This document shows, one piece after another, positions 1 to 7,510 of a DNA stretch of 31,218 nt. Where the stretch lies: contig DASRJW010000111.1 in assembly GCA_035649275.1 (NCBI GenBank), positions 1 through 31,218 of the forward strand. The letters run 5' to 3'. How positions within the stretch are numbered: position 1 is the first letter of the stretch; each line of letters begins with the position of its first letter. The notes below the pieces were generated by a model, which saw only the letters and a program-made list of their open reading frames with translations, was not told the DNA's origin and searched no databases. Source of the DNA: Candidatus Krumholzibacteriia bacterium (GTDB lineage: Bacteria; Krumholzibacteriota; Krumholzibacteriia; G020349025). The position numbers and the translations under genes are program-made.

Positions 1-373
1 GATGCGGGTCGAGGAAGCGCGCCTGCCCGTGGAAGATGGTGATGCCGTTGCGCCTCAGCTGGTCTTCCACCACCGCCTTCTCCCGTTCTTTCACGGTCTG
101 CACACGGAACGCCAGGTCGTGGATGGAGATGTTCTCCTTCAAGGTGTATCTCTGGCCGTAGAAGGAGCGCTGACGAAAGCCGGTCAGATAGAGGATGGCT
201 TCACGGACCGTCTTGCTCGGAATGGTGCCGGAATGCAAGGAGACGCCGCCGATCATCTCCTCGCGGTCGACGAGGGCGACCCTCTTCTGCAGCTTCGCCG
301 CGGCGATGGCGCCTTTCTGCCCCGCCGGGCCGCTGCCGATGACGGCCAAATCGAAGCGGCTCGAGTCGTCCAC
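1..373 (-). CDS. sthA: Soluble NAD(P) transhydrogenase SthA, N-terminal part (runs off left edge)
   Basis: These are the first 124 residues of a Si-specific pyridine nucleotide transhydrogenase, a cytoplasmic flavoprotein that moves hydride between NADPH and NAD+. The FAD-binding motif GSGPAGQKGA lies at about residues 13-22. It is followed by a GG...GTIPSK block and then REAILYLTG, which are typical of SthA rather than of lipoamide dehydrogenase. The chosen start is GTG at 371-373, preceded by AAGGAG with a 5-nt spacer. In the active-site block, E. coli SthA has GGGCTHWGTIPSK with one cysteine. Here it reads GGVSLHSGTIPSK, so even that cysteine is a serine. This fits an enzyme that does not use a redox disulfide. 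The C-terminal NAD-binding and dimerisation domains lie outside the window. The family is secure; the serine is seen directly. Confidence 0.9.
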   Translation of the reverse strand, partial: MDDSSRFDLAVIGSGPAGQKGAIAAAKLQKRVALVDREEMIGGVSLHSGTIPSKTVREAILYLTGFRQRSFYGQRYTLKENISIHDLAFRVQTVKEREKAVVEDQLRRNGITIFHGQARFLDPH

Positions 374-489
374 GCGGGCTCCTTGGGCTCCTGACTGGCG
401 ATTGCCTGCAGTGTAGCGGACTCCCGCAGAGGCGGCGAAACCTTCGACGCCCCGCACCTACTCGTCACGCACGCGTAACTTCGAGTGAC

Positions 490-507
490 ACTTGAGATTA
501 GTCAAGT
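490..507. promoter_or_regulatory. Perfect 6-6-6 inverted repeat, candidate operator
   Basis: ACTTGA-gattag-TCAAGT is a perfect palindrome with a 6-nt spacer. It sits in the 203-bp space between divergent sthA and the chromate-resistance gene. TTGA on each arm could overlap a -35 element on either strand, but no matching -10 was found at the right distance. The binding protein is unknown. Confidence 0.4.
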
Positions 508-576
508 AGTCTCCTGTCGACAACGGAGGTGCGGTAGGATCCCAGAGCGAGAATCGAGACACGGAAGGGGTGAGCA

Positions 577-1023
577 ATGTTGTGGGTCACACGCAAGCGC
601 ATCCAGGTGAATCGGGCGGCGACGGCGTGGCTCGTCCGGCGGTTCGTCGACCCGGAAGCAGAGTTCCTCTTCGTGGAGCCGGAGGCGGTAGCCGCCGTGC
701 AGCGGGAGCGCGGCGCGATCGGCTTCGATGCCCCCGGCGCCCGCTATCCACACGCCGATGACCACGGGCGCTGTTCCTTCGAGGCTCTCGTCCAGGAACA
801 CCGCGCCGAGGATGCAGCCCTCGTCGCGATGGCGCGGATCGTCCACGGCGCCGACTTCGCCGAGCACGTGGACATGACCCCCGAGTCCGCCGGCCTGGTC
901 GCCATCTCCCGCGGCTTCCCCCTCGTCGCCCGGGACGACCACGAGACGGTCGAGAAGGCGTCCTTCCTCTACGACGCGCTCTACGCCGCACTGCAGAAGC
1001 GCACCGGCGTTTCCAAGCCCTGA
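577..1023 (+). CDS. Chromate-resistance protein, ChrB C-terminal domain only
   Basis: This 148-residue protein matches the C-terminal domain of ChrB (Chrome_Resist family). Recognisable blocks are WVTRKR at the N-terminus, DPEAEFLFV near residue 30, ARIVHGAD near 90, AGLVAISRG near 110 and the closing DDHE...YDALYA. Full ChrB is about 300 residues, and its N-terminal half is thought to give chromate-responsive regulation; that half is absent here. There is also no ChrA chromate transporter in the window. The start ATG has GGAAGGGG about 8 nt upstream. The gene is divergent from sthA and convergent with the sulfatase, 45 bp away. Single-domain forms occur in genomes, but their biochemical role is not settled. 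The family call is firm; a role in chromate tolerance is only inferred. Confidence 0.8.
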   Translation: MLWVTRKRIQVNRAATAWLVRRFVDPEAEFLFVEPEAVAAVQRERGAIGFDAPGARYPHADDHGRCSFEALVQEHRAEDAALVAMARIVHGADFAEHVDMTPESAGLVAISRGFPLVARDDHETVEKASFLYDALYAALQKRTGVSKP

Positions 1024-1068
1024 AGACGACCGGGTCGTCCCGGTGTGGCGATGTCCGCCCTCGCCGGG

Positions 1069-3462
1069 CTAGCGCGCCTGCGCCGGAGTTGGCGGCTGCG
1101 TCTCCACCGTCACCTTGAGAATCCTGCCGGTGAACTTGTTGTCGCCTTCCTTGTACGCTTCGGTCACCGGTGTTTCGTTGTCCATGCCGATGTCGGCGCC
1201 CTCGTCGCCGGAGAAGGCGAACGGCATGGTGCGGGGCACGCGCACTTCGCCTGCCGGCTTGCCGTCCACCTGGAGGCGGCTCGTGCCGCCCGAGCCGGGC
1301 TTGCCGCCGTCGTAGACGAACTCGTAGCGCACGGTGTGCTTGCCCGGCGCGAGCGCCTGGGGTGAGGAAACCGTGGAGCGCTCCAGGCCACCGAAGTTGT
1401 AGACCTCGTGCACCTTGCCCTCCTTCATGTACAGGCTCCAGCCGCCGAAGCGGCCCGCCTGGGCGATGATGACGCCGTTCGCCCCGCCTCGCGGCACCTC
1501 CACCTCGGCGGTCACCGCGTAGGAGCGCCCCTTCACGTTGATGCAGGCGTTCTCCATGATGCCCGTCATCCCCTCGTACAAGGTGAGCGAGGTGCGCGGC
1601 CCCATCAGGTCCGGGCGGCCGGCGATCGACGCGTCGAAGCGCTCGACGCGCCGGTCGTCCAGGGGGAAAACGTGGTTGCGGATCGCTTCCTTCGCGAACA
1701 GGTCCTGCAGCTCCTTCAGCTTCTGCGGATTCTGCGCCGCCAGGTCGTTCGCTTCGCTGAAGTCCGCTTCGATGTCGTAGAGCTCCCAGCGGTCCTGGTC
1801 GAACGGCGGCAGTGGAGCCATCAGCCACGGAATGCTGTGGCGCGTGACGGCCGCCCAGCCCTCGTGGTAAATAGCACGGTTGCCGAACATCTCGAAGTAC
1901 TGGGTGGTGCGCCGGCCCGGGGCCTGCGGAGCGTCGAAGGTGTACAGCATCGACACGCCGTCCATCTTTCGCTGCTGGCTGCCGTTCACCTGCGTCGGTT
2001 CCGGGAGGCCTGCTGCTTCGAGCACCGTGGGCGCCACGTCGATGACGTGATGGAACTGGGAGCGCACCTCGCCATGGGCGCCACGGATCCGCGCCGGCCA
2101 GGAGATCACCATCGGGTTGCGGGTGCCGCCAAAGTGCGAGGCCACCTGCTTCGTCCATTGGAAGGGCGTGTTGCCGGCCAAGGCCCAGCCGACGGAGAAA
2201 TGCGGGAACGTGCTCGGCCCTCCCCATTCTTCGAGGTGCGGCAGCTGCGAAGCGACATCGCTCACGATGCCGTTCAGCGCCAGCATCTCATTGTAGGTGC
2301 CATCCGGCCCGCCCTCGGCGCTCGAGCCGTTGTCGCCGACGATGTAGAACACCAGCGTGTTCTCCCGCTCCCCCATGTCCTCGATCGCCTGCAGCAGCCG
2401 GCCGATCTCGTGGTCAGTGTGCTCGCCGAAGCCGGCGAAGGTTTCCATCTGCCGCGCGAACAGCCGCTTGCGTTCCTCCGAGAGCGAATCCCAGGCGGGG
2501 ATCTCGGCGGGCCGCTGTGTCAGCTTCGTTCCCGCCGGCACGACACCTAGCTGGATCTGCCGGGCCAGCGTCTGCTCCCGCAAGCGATCCCAGCCCTCCT
2601 GGAACTTGCCCTTGTAGCGCTCGATGTACTCCCGCGGCACGTGGTGGGGAGCGTGGGTGGCGCCGGTGGCGAAGTAGATGAAGAACGGCCGGTCCGGCGT
2701 CATCGCCTGCTGGAAACGCGCCCAGGCGATGGCTTGATCGGTCATGTCGGTGGTGAAATGGTAGTTCGGGCGATGCGGGGCCTCGACGCGGATGGTGCCG
2801 TCATAGATCGCCGGCGCCCACTGGTTCGTCTCGCCGCCGATGAAGCCATAGAACTTGTCGAAGCCCGAGTGGGTGGGCCAGCGGTCCATGGGGCCGGAGA
2901 CGGAGACCTCCCAGGGGGCGGTCTCGTGGTACTTGCCGAAGGCGGCGGTGCTGTAGCCGTTCAGACGCAGGATCTCCGCGAGCGGCGCAATGCTGTTCGG
3001 CCGCACCCCGGTGTTGCCGGGGAAACTCGTCGCCAGCTCCATGATGGCGCCCGCATTGTTGACGTGATGGTTCCTGCCGGTGAGCAAGGCGGTTCGCGTC
3101 GGCGAGCAGAGCGCCGTGGTGTGGAAGCGGTTGTAGCGCAGCCCGCTGCTCGCCAGACGCTCGAGCGTCGGCATCTGGATCGGACCCCCGAAGGCGCTCG
3201 CATGGCCGAAGCCGATGTCGTCGATGAGCACGATCAGGACGTTCGGCGCCCCGGCGGGAGCTTTGACCTCGAACCGTGGCGGCGCCGTGGCCTTGCGTGC
3301 ATCCATTTCCGTGATCGGCTTCGACTCCGGCTCGGGGATGGGCAGAACCGTGCGGTTCAGCTCCTCGGCAGCCGCAACGGCGCCAGAGAAGGAGCAGGCC
3401 GCGACCAGCGCTCCCCCGCCGGCCACCCTGCAAAGGACGCTCCGCATGCGCTGTGTGTGCAT
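1069..3462 (-). CDS. Exported arylsulfatase-type sulfatase
   Basis: A 797-residue sulfatase of the alkaline-phosphatase superfamily, which hydrolyses sulfate esters outside the cytoplasm. The metal-binding DD follows VLIVLI at residues 81-82. The formylglycine motif is CSPTR at 119-123, followed by TALLTGR, so the cysteine to be converted by a sulfatase-maturating enzyme is intact. The last 180 or so residues, from about MGPRTSLTLYEG, form a beta-rich module of the kind common in large bacterial arylsulfatases. The N-terminus has a signal peptide, and LVAAC at residues 19-23 could be a lipobox. ATG at 3460-3462 is chosen because GAGGA touches it and AAGGAG lies 14 nt upstream; an ATG at 3445-3447 is the alternative. 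The reading frame continues 309 bp further upstream, but that stretch lacks family similarity. The substrate is unknown. Confidence 0.9.
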   Translation of the reverse strand: MHTQRMRSVLCRVAGGGALVAACSFSGAVAAAEELNRTVLPIPEPESKPITEMDARKATAPPRFEVKAPAGAPNVLIVLIDDIGFGHASAFGGPIQMPTLERLASSGLRYNRFHTTALCSPTRTALLTGRNHHVNNAGAIMELATSFPGNTGVRPNSIAPLAEILRLNGYSTAAFGKYHETAPWEVSVSGPMDRWPTHSGFDKFYGFIGGETNQWAPAIYDGTIRVEAPHRPNYHFTTDMTDQAIAWARFQQAMTPDRPFFIYFATGATHAPHHVPREYIERYKGKFQEGWDRLREQTLARQIQLGVVPAGTKLTQRPAEIPAWDSLSEERKRLFARQMETFAGFGEHTDHEIGRLLQAIEDMGERENTLVFYIVGDNGSSAEGGPDGTYNEMLALNGIVSDVASQLPHLEEWGGPSTFPHFSVGWALAGNTPFQWTKQVASHFGGTRNPMVISWPARIRGAHGEVRSQFHHVIDVAPTVLEAAGLPEPTQVNGSQQRKMDGVSMLYTFDAPQAPGRRTTQYFEMFGNRAIYHEGWAAVTRHSIPWLMAPLPPFDQDRWELYDIEADFSEANDLAAQNPQKLKELQDLFAKEAIRNHVFPLDDRRVERFDASIAGRPDLMGPRTSLTLYEGMTGIMENACINVKGRSYAVTAEVEVPRGGANGVIIAQAGRFGGWSLYMKEGKVHEVYNFGGLERSTVSSPQALAPGKHTVRYEFVYDGGKPGSGGTSRLQVDGKPAGEVRVPRTMPFAFSGDEGADIGMDNETPVTEAYKEGDNKFTGRILKVTVETQPPTPAQAR

Positions 3463-3574
3463 TCCTCTTGAGTCTCCTTTGTCTCCTGGATGGAATGAAT
3501 GCCAGCTGCCATTGGCGGGCTGGTCGCGGCAGCGTAACACAATGGTTGCCCCGACGCGGTGGATTGGCCTCGTA

Positions 3575-3583
3575 TGGTATATT
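3575..3583 (+). promoter_or_regulatory. Extended -10 promoter for the small basic protein gene
   Basis: TGgTATATT is an extended -10 element located 36 bp before the ATG at 3620, implying a leader of about 30 nt. No good -35 is seen 17 bp upstream, which is usual for extended -10 promoters. Confidence 0.5.
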
Positions 3584-3619
3584 GCCCCGCCGGTCACTAT
3601 TTCGCGGGAGGGAGTCCCC

Positions 3620-3922
3620 ATGCCAAGATCCAAGGCCGCATTAGCCGCGGACTTACGCTCGTTGCGCCAGGCCTTGCGCCTGCTGGTGCGCTCGTTCGAC
3701 CGCATCGCGCCGGTTCTCGCCGCTGCCGGCAGCACCAACGGAAGCCAGCCGCGCCGCAAACGCCGGCTCACTACGGCGCAGCGCGCCGCCTTGAAGCTCC
3801 AAGGACGCTACATGGGCACCATGCGTGGCCTGAAGCCGACACAGAAGGCCAAGGTGAAGCGGATCCGGGCCCAGCGCGGGATCCGTGCCGCCATCGCGGC
3901 GGCGAGACGTCTGGCCGCCTAG
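3620..3922 (+). CDS. Small, very basic conserved-looking protein of unknown function
   Basis: A 100-residue protein with almost no acidic residues after position 30. Residues 1-36 look like an amphipathic helix (LRSLRQALRLLVRSFDRI). A short linker follows, then an RRKRR patch at 45-49. Residues 50-100 form a Lys/Arg-rich region: TTAQRAALKLQGRYMG, GLKPTQKAKVKRIRAQRG, then an Ala/Arg-rich end. GGGAGGGA lies 6 nt before the ATG. An extended -10 precedes the gene and a strong hairpin with TTTT follows it, so it is a free-standing unit between the sulfatase and the YceI unit. The composition suggests binding to nucleic acid or another polyanion. I do not recognise a characterised family; similar LKLQGRYMG...LKP proteins seem familiar as hypotheticals in high-GC bacteria, but I cannot confirm this here. 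Confidence 0.75.
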   Translation: MPRSKAALAADLRSLRQALRLLVRSFDRIAPVLAAAGSTNGSQPRRKRRLTTAQRAALKLQGRYMGTMRGLKPTQKAKVKRIRAQRGIRAAIAAARRLAA

Positions 3923-4021
3923 ACGCGCACTCCGCCAATGCCGACCGCTCGTGCGGTGCAGCGAGATGCAGCGCCGGTACCTTCCTCGGCTCGAGGTGCG
4001 TACGACTGCTCGCAACGCCTG

Positions 4022-4049
4022 GGCGGCCGCGCCTGCCGGGCCGCCTTTT
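4022..4049 (+). terminator. Intrinsic terminator after the small basic protein gene
   Basis: GGCGGCC (4022-4028) pairs perfectly with GGCCGCC (4039-4045) across a 10-nt loop and is followed by TTTT. The T-run is on the plus strand only, so it serves the gene ending at 3922. Confidence 0.75.
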
Positions 4050-4050
4050 G

Positions 4051-4653
4051 CTACGGGCCCGGGGCGGCAGACGTGGCCACGAGCTCTACGATTACCTGCT
4101 GGACTTCCTGCAGCTGCATGACGAGGAAGCTGGGTCGCGAGATCTTGAAATCCGCGAGTGCGACGGAGAAGCGGGCGGTGATGCGGAGTCCGGAGCTTCC
4201 CTCGACGGGCTCGGGGCTCAGCTCGATCGGCACGTTCAGCGGTTTCTCCACCCCATGCAGGGCGAAGGTGCCGGCGAGGACGAAGGTCGTCTTCTGTCCG
4301 GCCTCGAGGTTCGGGCGCGAGAGCTCGGAGATCTTGCCGCCGCGGAAGATGGCCTTGGGGAACTTTTTGGTCTCCAGGTGATTCTCTCGCATGTGCTTGT
4401 TGCGGAGCGAGAGCCCCGTGTCCAAGGAGGCGAGATCCACCTCCACCACGGCGTCGATGCTGTCGCCGAGAGCGGCGGGATCGAGAGCCACTTGCCCCTG
4501 CACCTCGGTGGTCTTGCCTTCGAAGGTCTCCAGCGGCGCCTTGGAGACGAAGCGCACCAGGTTCGGCTTTCCCGGCTGGATGCGGAAGCTGGCGGCAGCG
4601 GCGGCGTGCACCGAGCTGGCGAGCAGCACTGCCACGAGGGTGAGGATTCGCAT
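4051..4653 (-). CDS. YceI-family periplasmic protein
   Basis: A 200-residue exported protein of the YceI family, a lipocalin-like beta-barrel that binds isoprenoid-type lipids in known members. Residues 1-22 are a signal peptide (VAVLLASSVHAAAAA). Family features follow: VRFVSKAPLETFEGKT near residue 35, the VEVDLASLDTG strand, RNKHMRENHLETKKFP near 90, and LHGVEKPLNVP near 135. The ATG at 4651-4653 is preferred over the one six bases upstream, because GGAG then lies 6 nt before it; the upstream ATG would abut the ribosome site. It is the second gene of a pair, 26 nt after the haem-motif barrel protein, so the two are probably co-transcribed. The ligand is unknown; a link to periplasmic electron carriers or quinones is speculation. 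Confidence 0.88.
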   Translation of the reverse strand: MRILTLVAVLLASSVHAAAAASFRIQPGKPNLVRFVSKAPLETFEGKTTEVQGQVALDPAALGDSIDAVVEVDLASLDTGLSLRNKHMRENHLETKKFPKAIFRGGKISELSRPNLEAGQKTTFVLAGTFALHGVEKPLNVPIELSPEPVEGSSGLRITARFSVALADFKISRPSFLVMQLQEVQQVIVELVATSAAPGP

Positions 4654-4679
4654 CGACATCTCCAGACCAGGGGTTTGGT

Positions 4680-5864
4680 TCAGTAAAAGAGGTGGAGCAC
4701 GATCTCGGACTGAGTGTAGGTCAGCTCCGTGACGTCCGCTCCCGGCTCGTTCCGGTAGGCGTGCACCATGGCGCTGATGCCGAAGAATGGCGACACCAGC
4801 GCATCGAGGCCGCCGCCGGTCTTGACGCGGTATCCCGTGTCGTGATCGATGTCGGGATCGGCATAGTTGTAGACGGCCCGGAAATCCAGCCCCGGGACGA
4901 TCTGCACCCCCAGTTCGTGCGAGGTGAGCAGCGCCGTGCGCGGGGCTCCGGGCGGGATGGGCGCCGGGCGCAACTCGGCGGGGTCGAGCTTCGACCAGTC
5001 CACTTCCCCGACCCAAGTGAAACGCCCCAGGTGCAGGTAACCGAAGGGTCCCCCTGCCGTCCGCCGGCTGGTGTTCTCCTCGTTCCACCAATAGGAGCCG
5101 CCCGCTCCCACGCCCACGGGGCCGAGGTGGAAGCGGTACAGGGCCCGGGCCGCGCCGCCGAGTTGATCGTCGAGGTCGAAGGCGACACCGCGGGTACCGT
5201 TGAACACGGAAGCGGTGAGCGCCAAGCCGCCCGGGGCGATGCCGGCTTCGATGCCCACGTCGGTGTTCGCCGGCGGGTCGAAGAAAAGATCGCCGAGCAG
5301 GTCGTCGCCGGTCTTGCCTTCGCGGGTGAACTGCCGGTGGTCGTCGAACTTCCAGCCGAAGTCGGGGATGAAACGGCCGAACTTCACGTAACCCGTCCAG
5401 GGCAGGATGTAGGCGAGACCGAAGAGCTCGCGCGTCTCCGAGAGGCCTCGATCGAGGTAGGCGGAGAAGCGCTCGTCCGCCTGAAAGCGAAAGTAGACGT
5501 CACCCTGCATCTCGAAGAAGTTGAGCTCCGGCGGCTCGCGGTCCCGGTCCGCCCGGTGGTGCACCATGCGGATATCGGTGCCGAGGGTGATGCTCTCCGA
5601 GACCTGCGGCTGGATCTTCGCTCTCTTCTCCTCCGCCAAGCGGAGCATGACCATCTCGGCGGGCACGAGATACTGGCTCGCATAGAGGCTGCGCAAACCG
5701 CCGCCGGTGGGATTGTGGTGGCAGAGCCTGCAGTCCTGGCCGTAGCGCGCCGAGTAGCGCGGCACCGCACGAGCCTGACTCGCCACGAGCGCGAGGCCGG
5801 AAACGAGACAGAACGCCATCCAACGGGTCCGTGGCAACAAAGCAACCCCCGTTCCGTGGCCCAC
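4680..5864 (-). CDS. Outer-membrane beta-barrel-like protein with one CxxCH haem motif
   Basis: A 394-residue exported protein. A signal peptide ends near residue 33 (LALVASQARA). The mature N-terminus contains CRLCHH at residues 45-50, a single c-type haem attachment motif, followed by NPTGGG. The rest alternates strand-like segments with aromatic residues (YVKFGRFIPDFGWKFDDHRQF, GSYWWNE, FTWVGEVDWSKLD) and ends in LHLFY, an aromatic C-terminus typical of outer-membrane barrels. The length suits a 14-18-strand barrel. The start is uncertain: GTG at 5862-5864 is given, but ATG at 5817-5819 would shorten the signal peptide and neither has a strong ribosome site. I do not recognise a named family. 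A barrel plus one haem recalls porin-cytochrome devices, but here both are in one chain. It is followed by the YceI gene. Confidence 0.7.
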   Translation of the reverse strand: MGHGTGVALLPRTRWMAFCLVSGLALVASQARAVPRYSARYGQDCRLCHHNPTGGGLRSLYASQYLVPAEMVMLRLAEEKRAKIQPQVSESITLGTDIRMVHHRADRDREPPELNFFEMQGDVYFRFQADERFSAYLDRGLSETRELFGLAYILPWTGYVKFGRFIPDFGWKFDDHRQFTREGKTGDDLLGDLFFDPPANTDVGIEAGIAPGGLALTASVFNGTRGVAFDLDDQLGGAARALYRFHLGPVGVGAGGSYWWNEENTSRRTAGGPFGYLHLGRFTWVGEVDWSKLDPAELRPAPIPPGAPRTALLTSHELGVQIVPGLDFRAVYNYADPDIDHDTGYRVKTGGGLDALVSPFFGISAMVHAYRNEPGADVTELTYTQSEIVLHLFY

Positions 5865-5960
5865 TCTGCTGCAGAGGTGCAGCGCTACCGGGCCCGGCGG
5901 TCGCTGCTCCCCGGGGTCGAGGAGCCGGGAGTCTAGCGCGGAGCGGCTCTCCGGATCCAG

Positions 5961-6737
5961 TCAACCGTAGCGGCCCTCGATGTACTCGGCGGTCCTGGGG
6001 TCCTTCGGGCTCAGGAAGAGGTCTTGGGTGCGGTCGTGCTCGACGACCTTGCCGAGGAGCATGAAGACGCACTCGTCGCTCACCCGGCGCGCTTGCGCCA
6101 TGTTGTGGGTGACGACGACGAGCGTGTAGTGCTCCTTAAGGGCGAGCATGAGCTCCTCGATGGCTCGGGTGCCCTCGACGTCGAGGGCGGAGCAGGGCTC
6201 GTCCATGAGGATGACGTCGGGCTTGAGCGGGATGAGCCGGGCGATGCAGAGCTTCTGCTGTTGCTCGAGCTGCAAGCCCGTGGCCCGGACATGCAGCCGA
6301 TCCTTGAGGTCCCGCCACAGGCCCACGTCGGTGAGCGCCATCTCCACGGCAGCGTCCAGGTCGCCGCGGCTGAAGTCGCGCCGTGGCCGGTGCAGGCGCA
6401 GGCCGAAGACGACGTTCTCGTACACCGAGAGCGGCAACGGGTTGGGGCGCTGGAAGACCATGCCGACGGCCCGGCGCAGCTCGACGAGGGAAACTTCCCG
6501 AGCGTAGATGTCCTGCCCCAGGATGTCGATGGACCCGGTGGTGCGCACGTAGCTGTAACGTTCGTTCACCCGGTTGAAGCAGCGGAGCAGCGTCGTCTTC
6601 CCGCACCCCGAGGGGCCGATGAGGCCGGTGATGAGCCGGTGCCGGAGGCTGATGGAGACGTCGTAGAGGGCCTGGAACGTGCCGTACCAGAGATTGAGCT
6701 CACGGGTGACGATGGAGAACTCGCCCGTCGGGCTCAT
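5961..6737 (-). CDS. pstB: Phosphate ABC transporter ATPase PstB2 (signature motif lost)
   Basis: A 258-residue PstB-type ATPase of the phosphate importer. Nucleotide-binding elements are intact: Walker A GPSGCGKTT at 41-49, Q-loop VFQRPNP with Q96, Walker B VILMDEP ending E180, D-loop SALD, and H-loop VTHNM with H211. The ABC signature is not intact. The usual LSGGQQQRLCIAR reads LQLEQQQKLCIAR near residues 155-167, so the Ser and both Gly that hold the opposite ATP gamma-phosphate are gone. It is the last gene of the operon, and its ATG overlaps the pstB1 stop as ATGA. The first ATPase shows the opposite pattern of losses, so the two probably form an obligate heterodimer with one working ATP site. 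Identity as PstB is firm; the heterodimer is inference. Confidence 0.93.
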   Translation of the reverse strand: MSPTGEFSIVTRELNLWYGTFQALYDVSISLRHRLITGLIGPSGCGKTTLLRCFNRVNERYSYVRTTGSIDILGQDIYAREVSLVELRRAVGMVFQRPNPLPLSVYENVVFGLRLHRPRRDFSRGDLDAAVEMALTDVGLWRDLKDRLHVRATGLQLEQQQKLCIARLIPLKPDVILMDEPCSALDVEGTRAIEELMLALKEHYTLVVVTHNMAQARRVSDECVFMLLGKVVEHDRTQDLFLSPKDPRTAEYIEGRYG

Positions 6738-7510
6738 CCGAAGATCCCCCTCACGTACTCGTAAGTGCGGCGTTCCCGCGGCGTGTCGGAGAAGATCACC
6801 CCGGTGCGGTCCACCTCGACGATCTCCCCCTTCCACAGGAAGAGGGTGCGATCCGCCAGCCGGCGCGCCTGCTGCACCAGGTTGGTGACGAGGACGATGG
6901 TGATGTCGCGCCGCAGCTCCTTGAGCACGTCCTCGATGCGCATCGTCGTCACCGGATCGATGGCGATGGAGAACTCGTCGAGGCAGAGGATCTCCGGCTG
7001 GTGCGACAGTGCCCGGGCGATGGTGAGCCGTTGTTGCTGGCCGCCGGAGAGCGCCGTCCCCAGGCTGCCGAGCCGGTCCTTCACCTCGTCCCACAGCGCC
7101 GCCTGCCGCAGACAGCGCTCCACGAGGTCGTCCAGATGGCTCTTGGCCCTGAGCCCGGCGGCCCGGGGTGCGAAGGCGACATTGTCGTAGATGGACAGCG
7201 GCAGCCCCACGGGAAGCGGGGCCACCATGCCGATCCGCCGCCGCAAACCGAAGACGTCCTTGACGTGCCGGATGTCCTCGCCTTCCAGGCGGATGCGGCC
7301 AGAGACCTTGGCCCCCGGCACGAAGTCGATGGTGCGGTTGAAGCATCGCAGCAGCGAGGACTTGCCCGATTGGGCGGGACCAATGATGCCGAAGATCTCG
7401 TGGCGGCGGATGTCGAAGCTAATGCCGTGGAGCACCTCCTTGCCGGCGTAGGACAGGCGCAGATCCTCGACCTCGATGCAGCGCAGGGGTTCGCTCACAG
7501 CGCTCACCAT
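6734..7510 (-). CDS. pstB: Phosphate ABC transporter ATPase PstB1 (Q-loop and H-loop residues lost)
   Basis: A 258-residue PstB-like ATPase, exactly the length of its neighbour. Walker A GPAQSGKSS is at 44-52, the signature LSGGQQQRL at 154-162 is perfect, and Walker B ILCLDE ends at E179. Two residues needed for catalysis at its own site are missing. The Q-loop usually reads GMVFQKPNP but is GMVAPLPVG here, with Pro at position 98. The H-loop VTHNMQQA reads VTNLVQQA, with Asn at 210. After Walker B the usual PTSALDP is FSIAIDP. It can therefore lend its signature to the partner ATPase but is unlikely to hydrolyse ATP at its own site. The ATG at 7508-7510 overlaps the pstA stop by a few bases; a GTG at 7505-7507 is possible. 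Confidence 0.93.
   Translation of the reverse strand: MVSAVSEPLRCIEVEDLRLSYAGKEVLHGISFDIRRHEIFGIIGPAQSGKSSLLRCFNRTIDFVPGAKVSGRIRLEGEDIRHVKDVFGLRRRIGMVAPLPVGLPLSIYDNVAFAPRAAGLRAKSHLDDLVERCLRQAALWDEVKDRLGSLGTALSGGQQQRLTIARALSHQPEILCLDEFSIAIDPVTTMRIEDVLKELRRDITIVLVTNLVQQARRLADRTLFLWKGEIVEVDRTGVIFSDTPRERRTYEYVRGIFG

Noticed and set aside
1025-1039. Short GACGA/TCGTC hairpin between the convergent chromate-resistance and sulfatase genes
   Set aside because: Only five pairs and no T-run; expected often by chance in this composition.
587-2227. A 546-residue open frame on the minus strand across the chromate-resistance and sulfatase genes
   Set aside because: It is a shadow of the sulfatase frame in GC-rich DNA: the composition is Arg/Gly/Pro/Ala and no domain is visible, while the sulfatase motifs are in the other frame.
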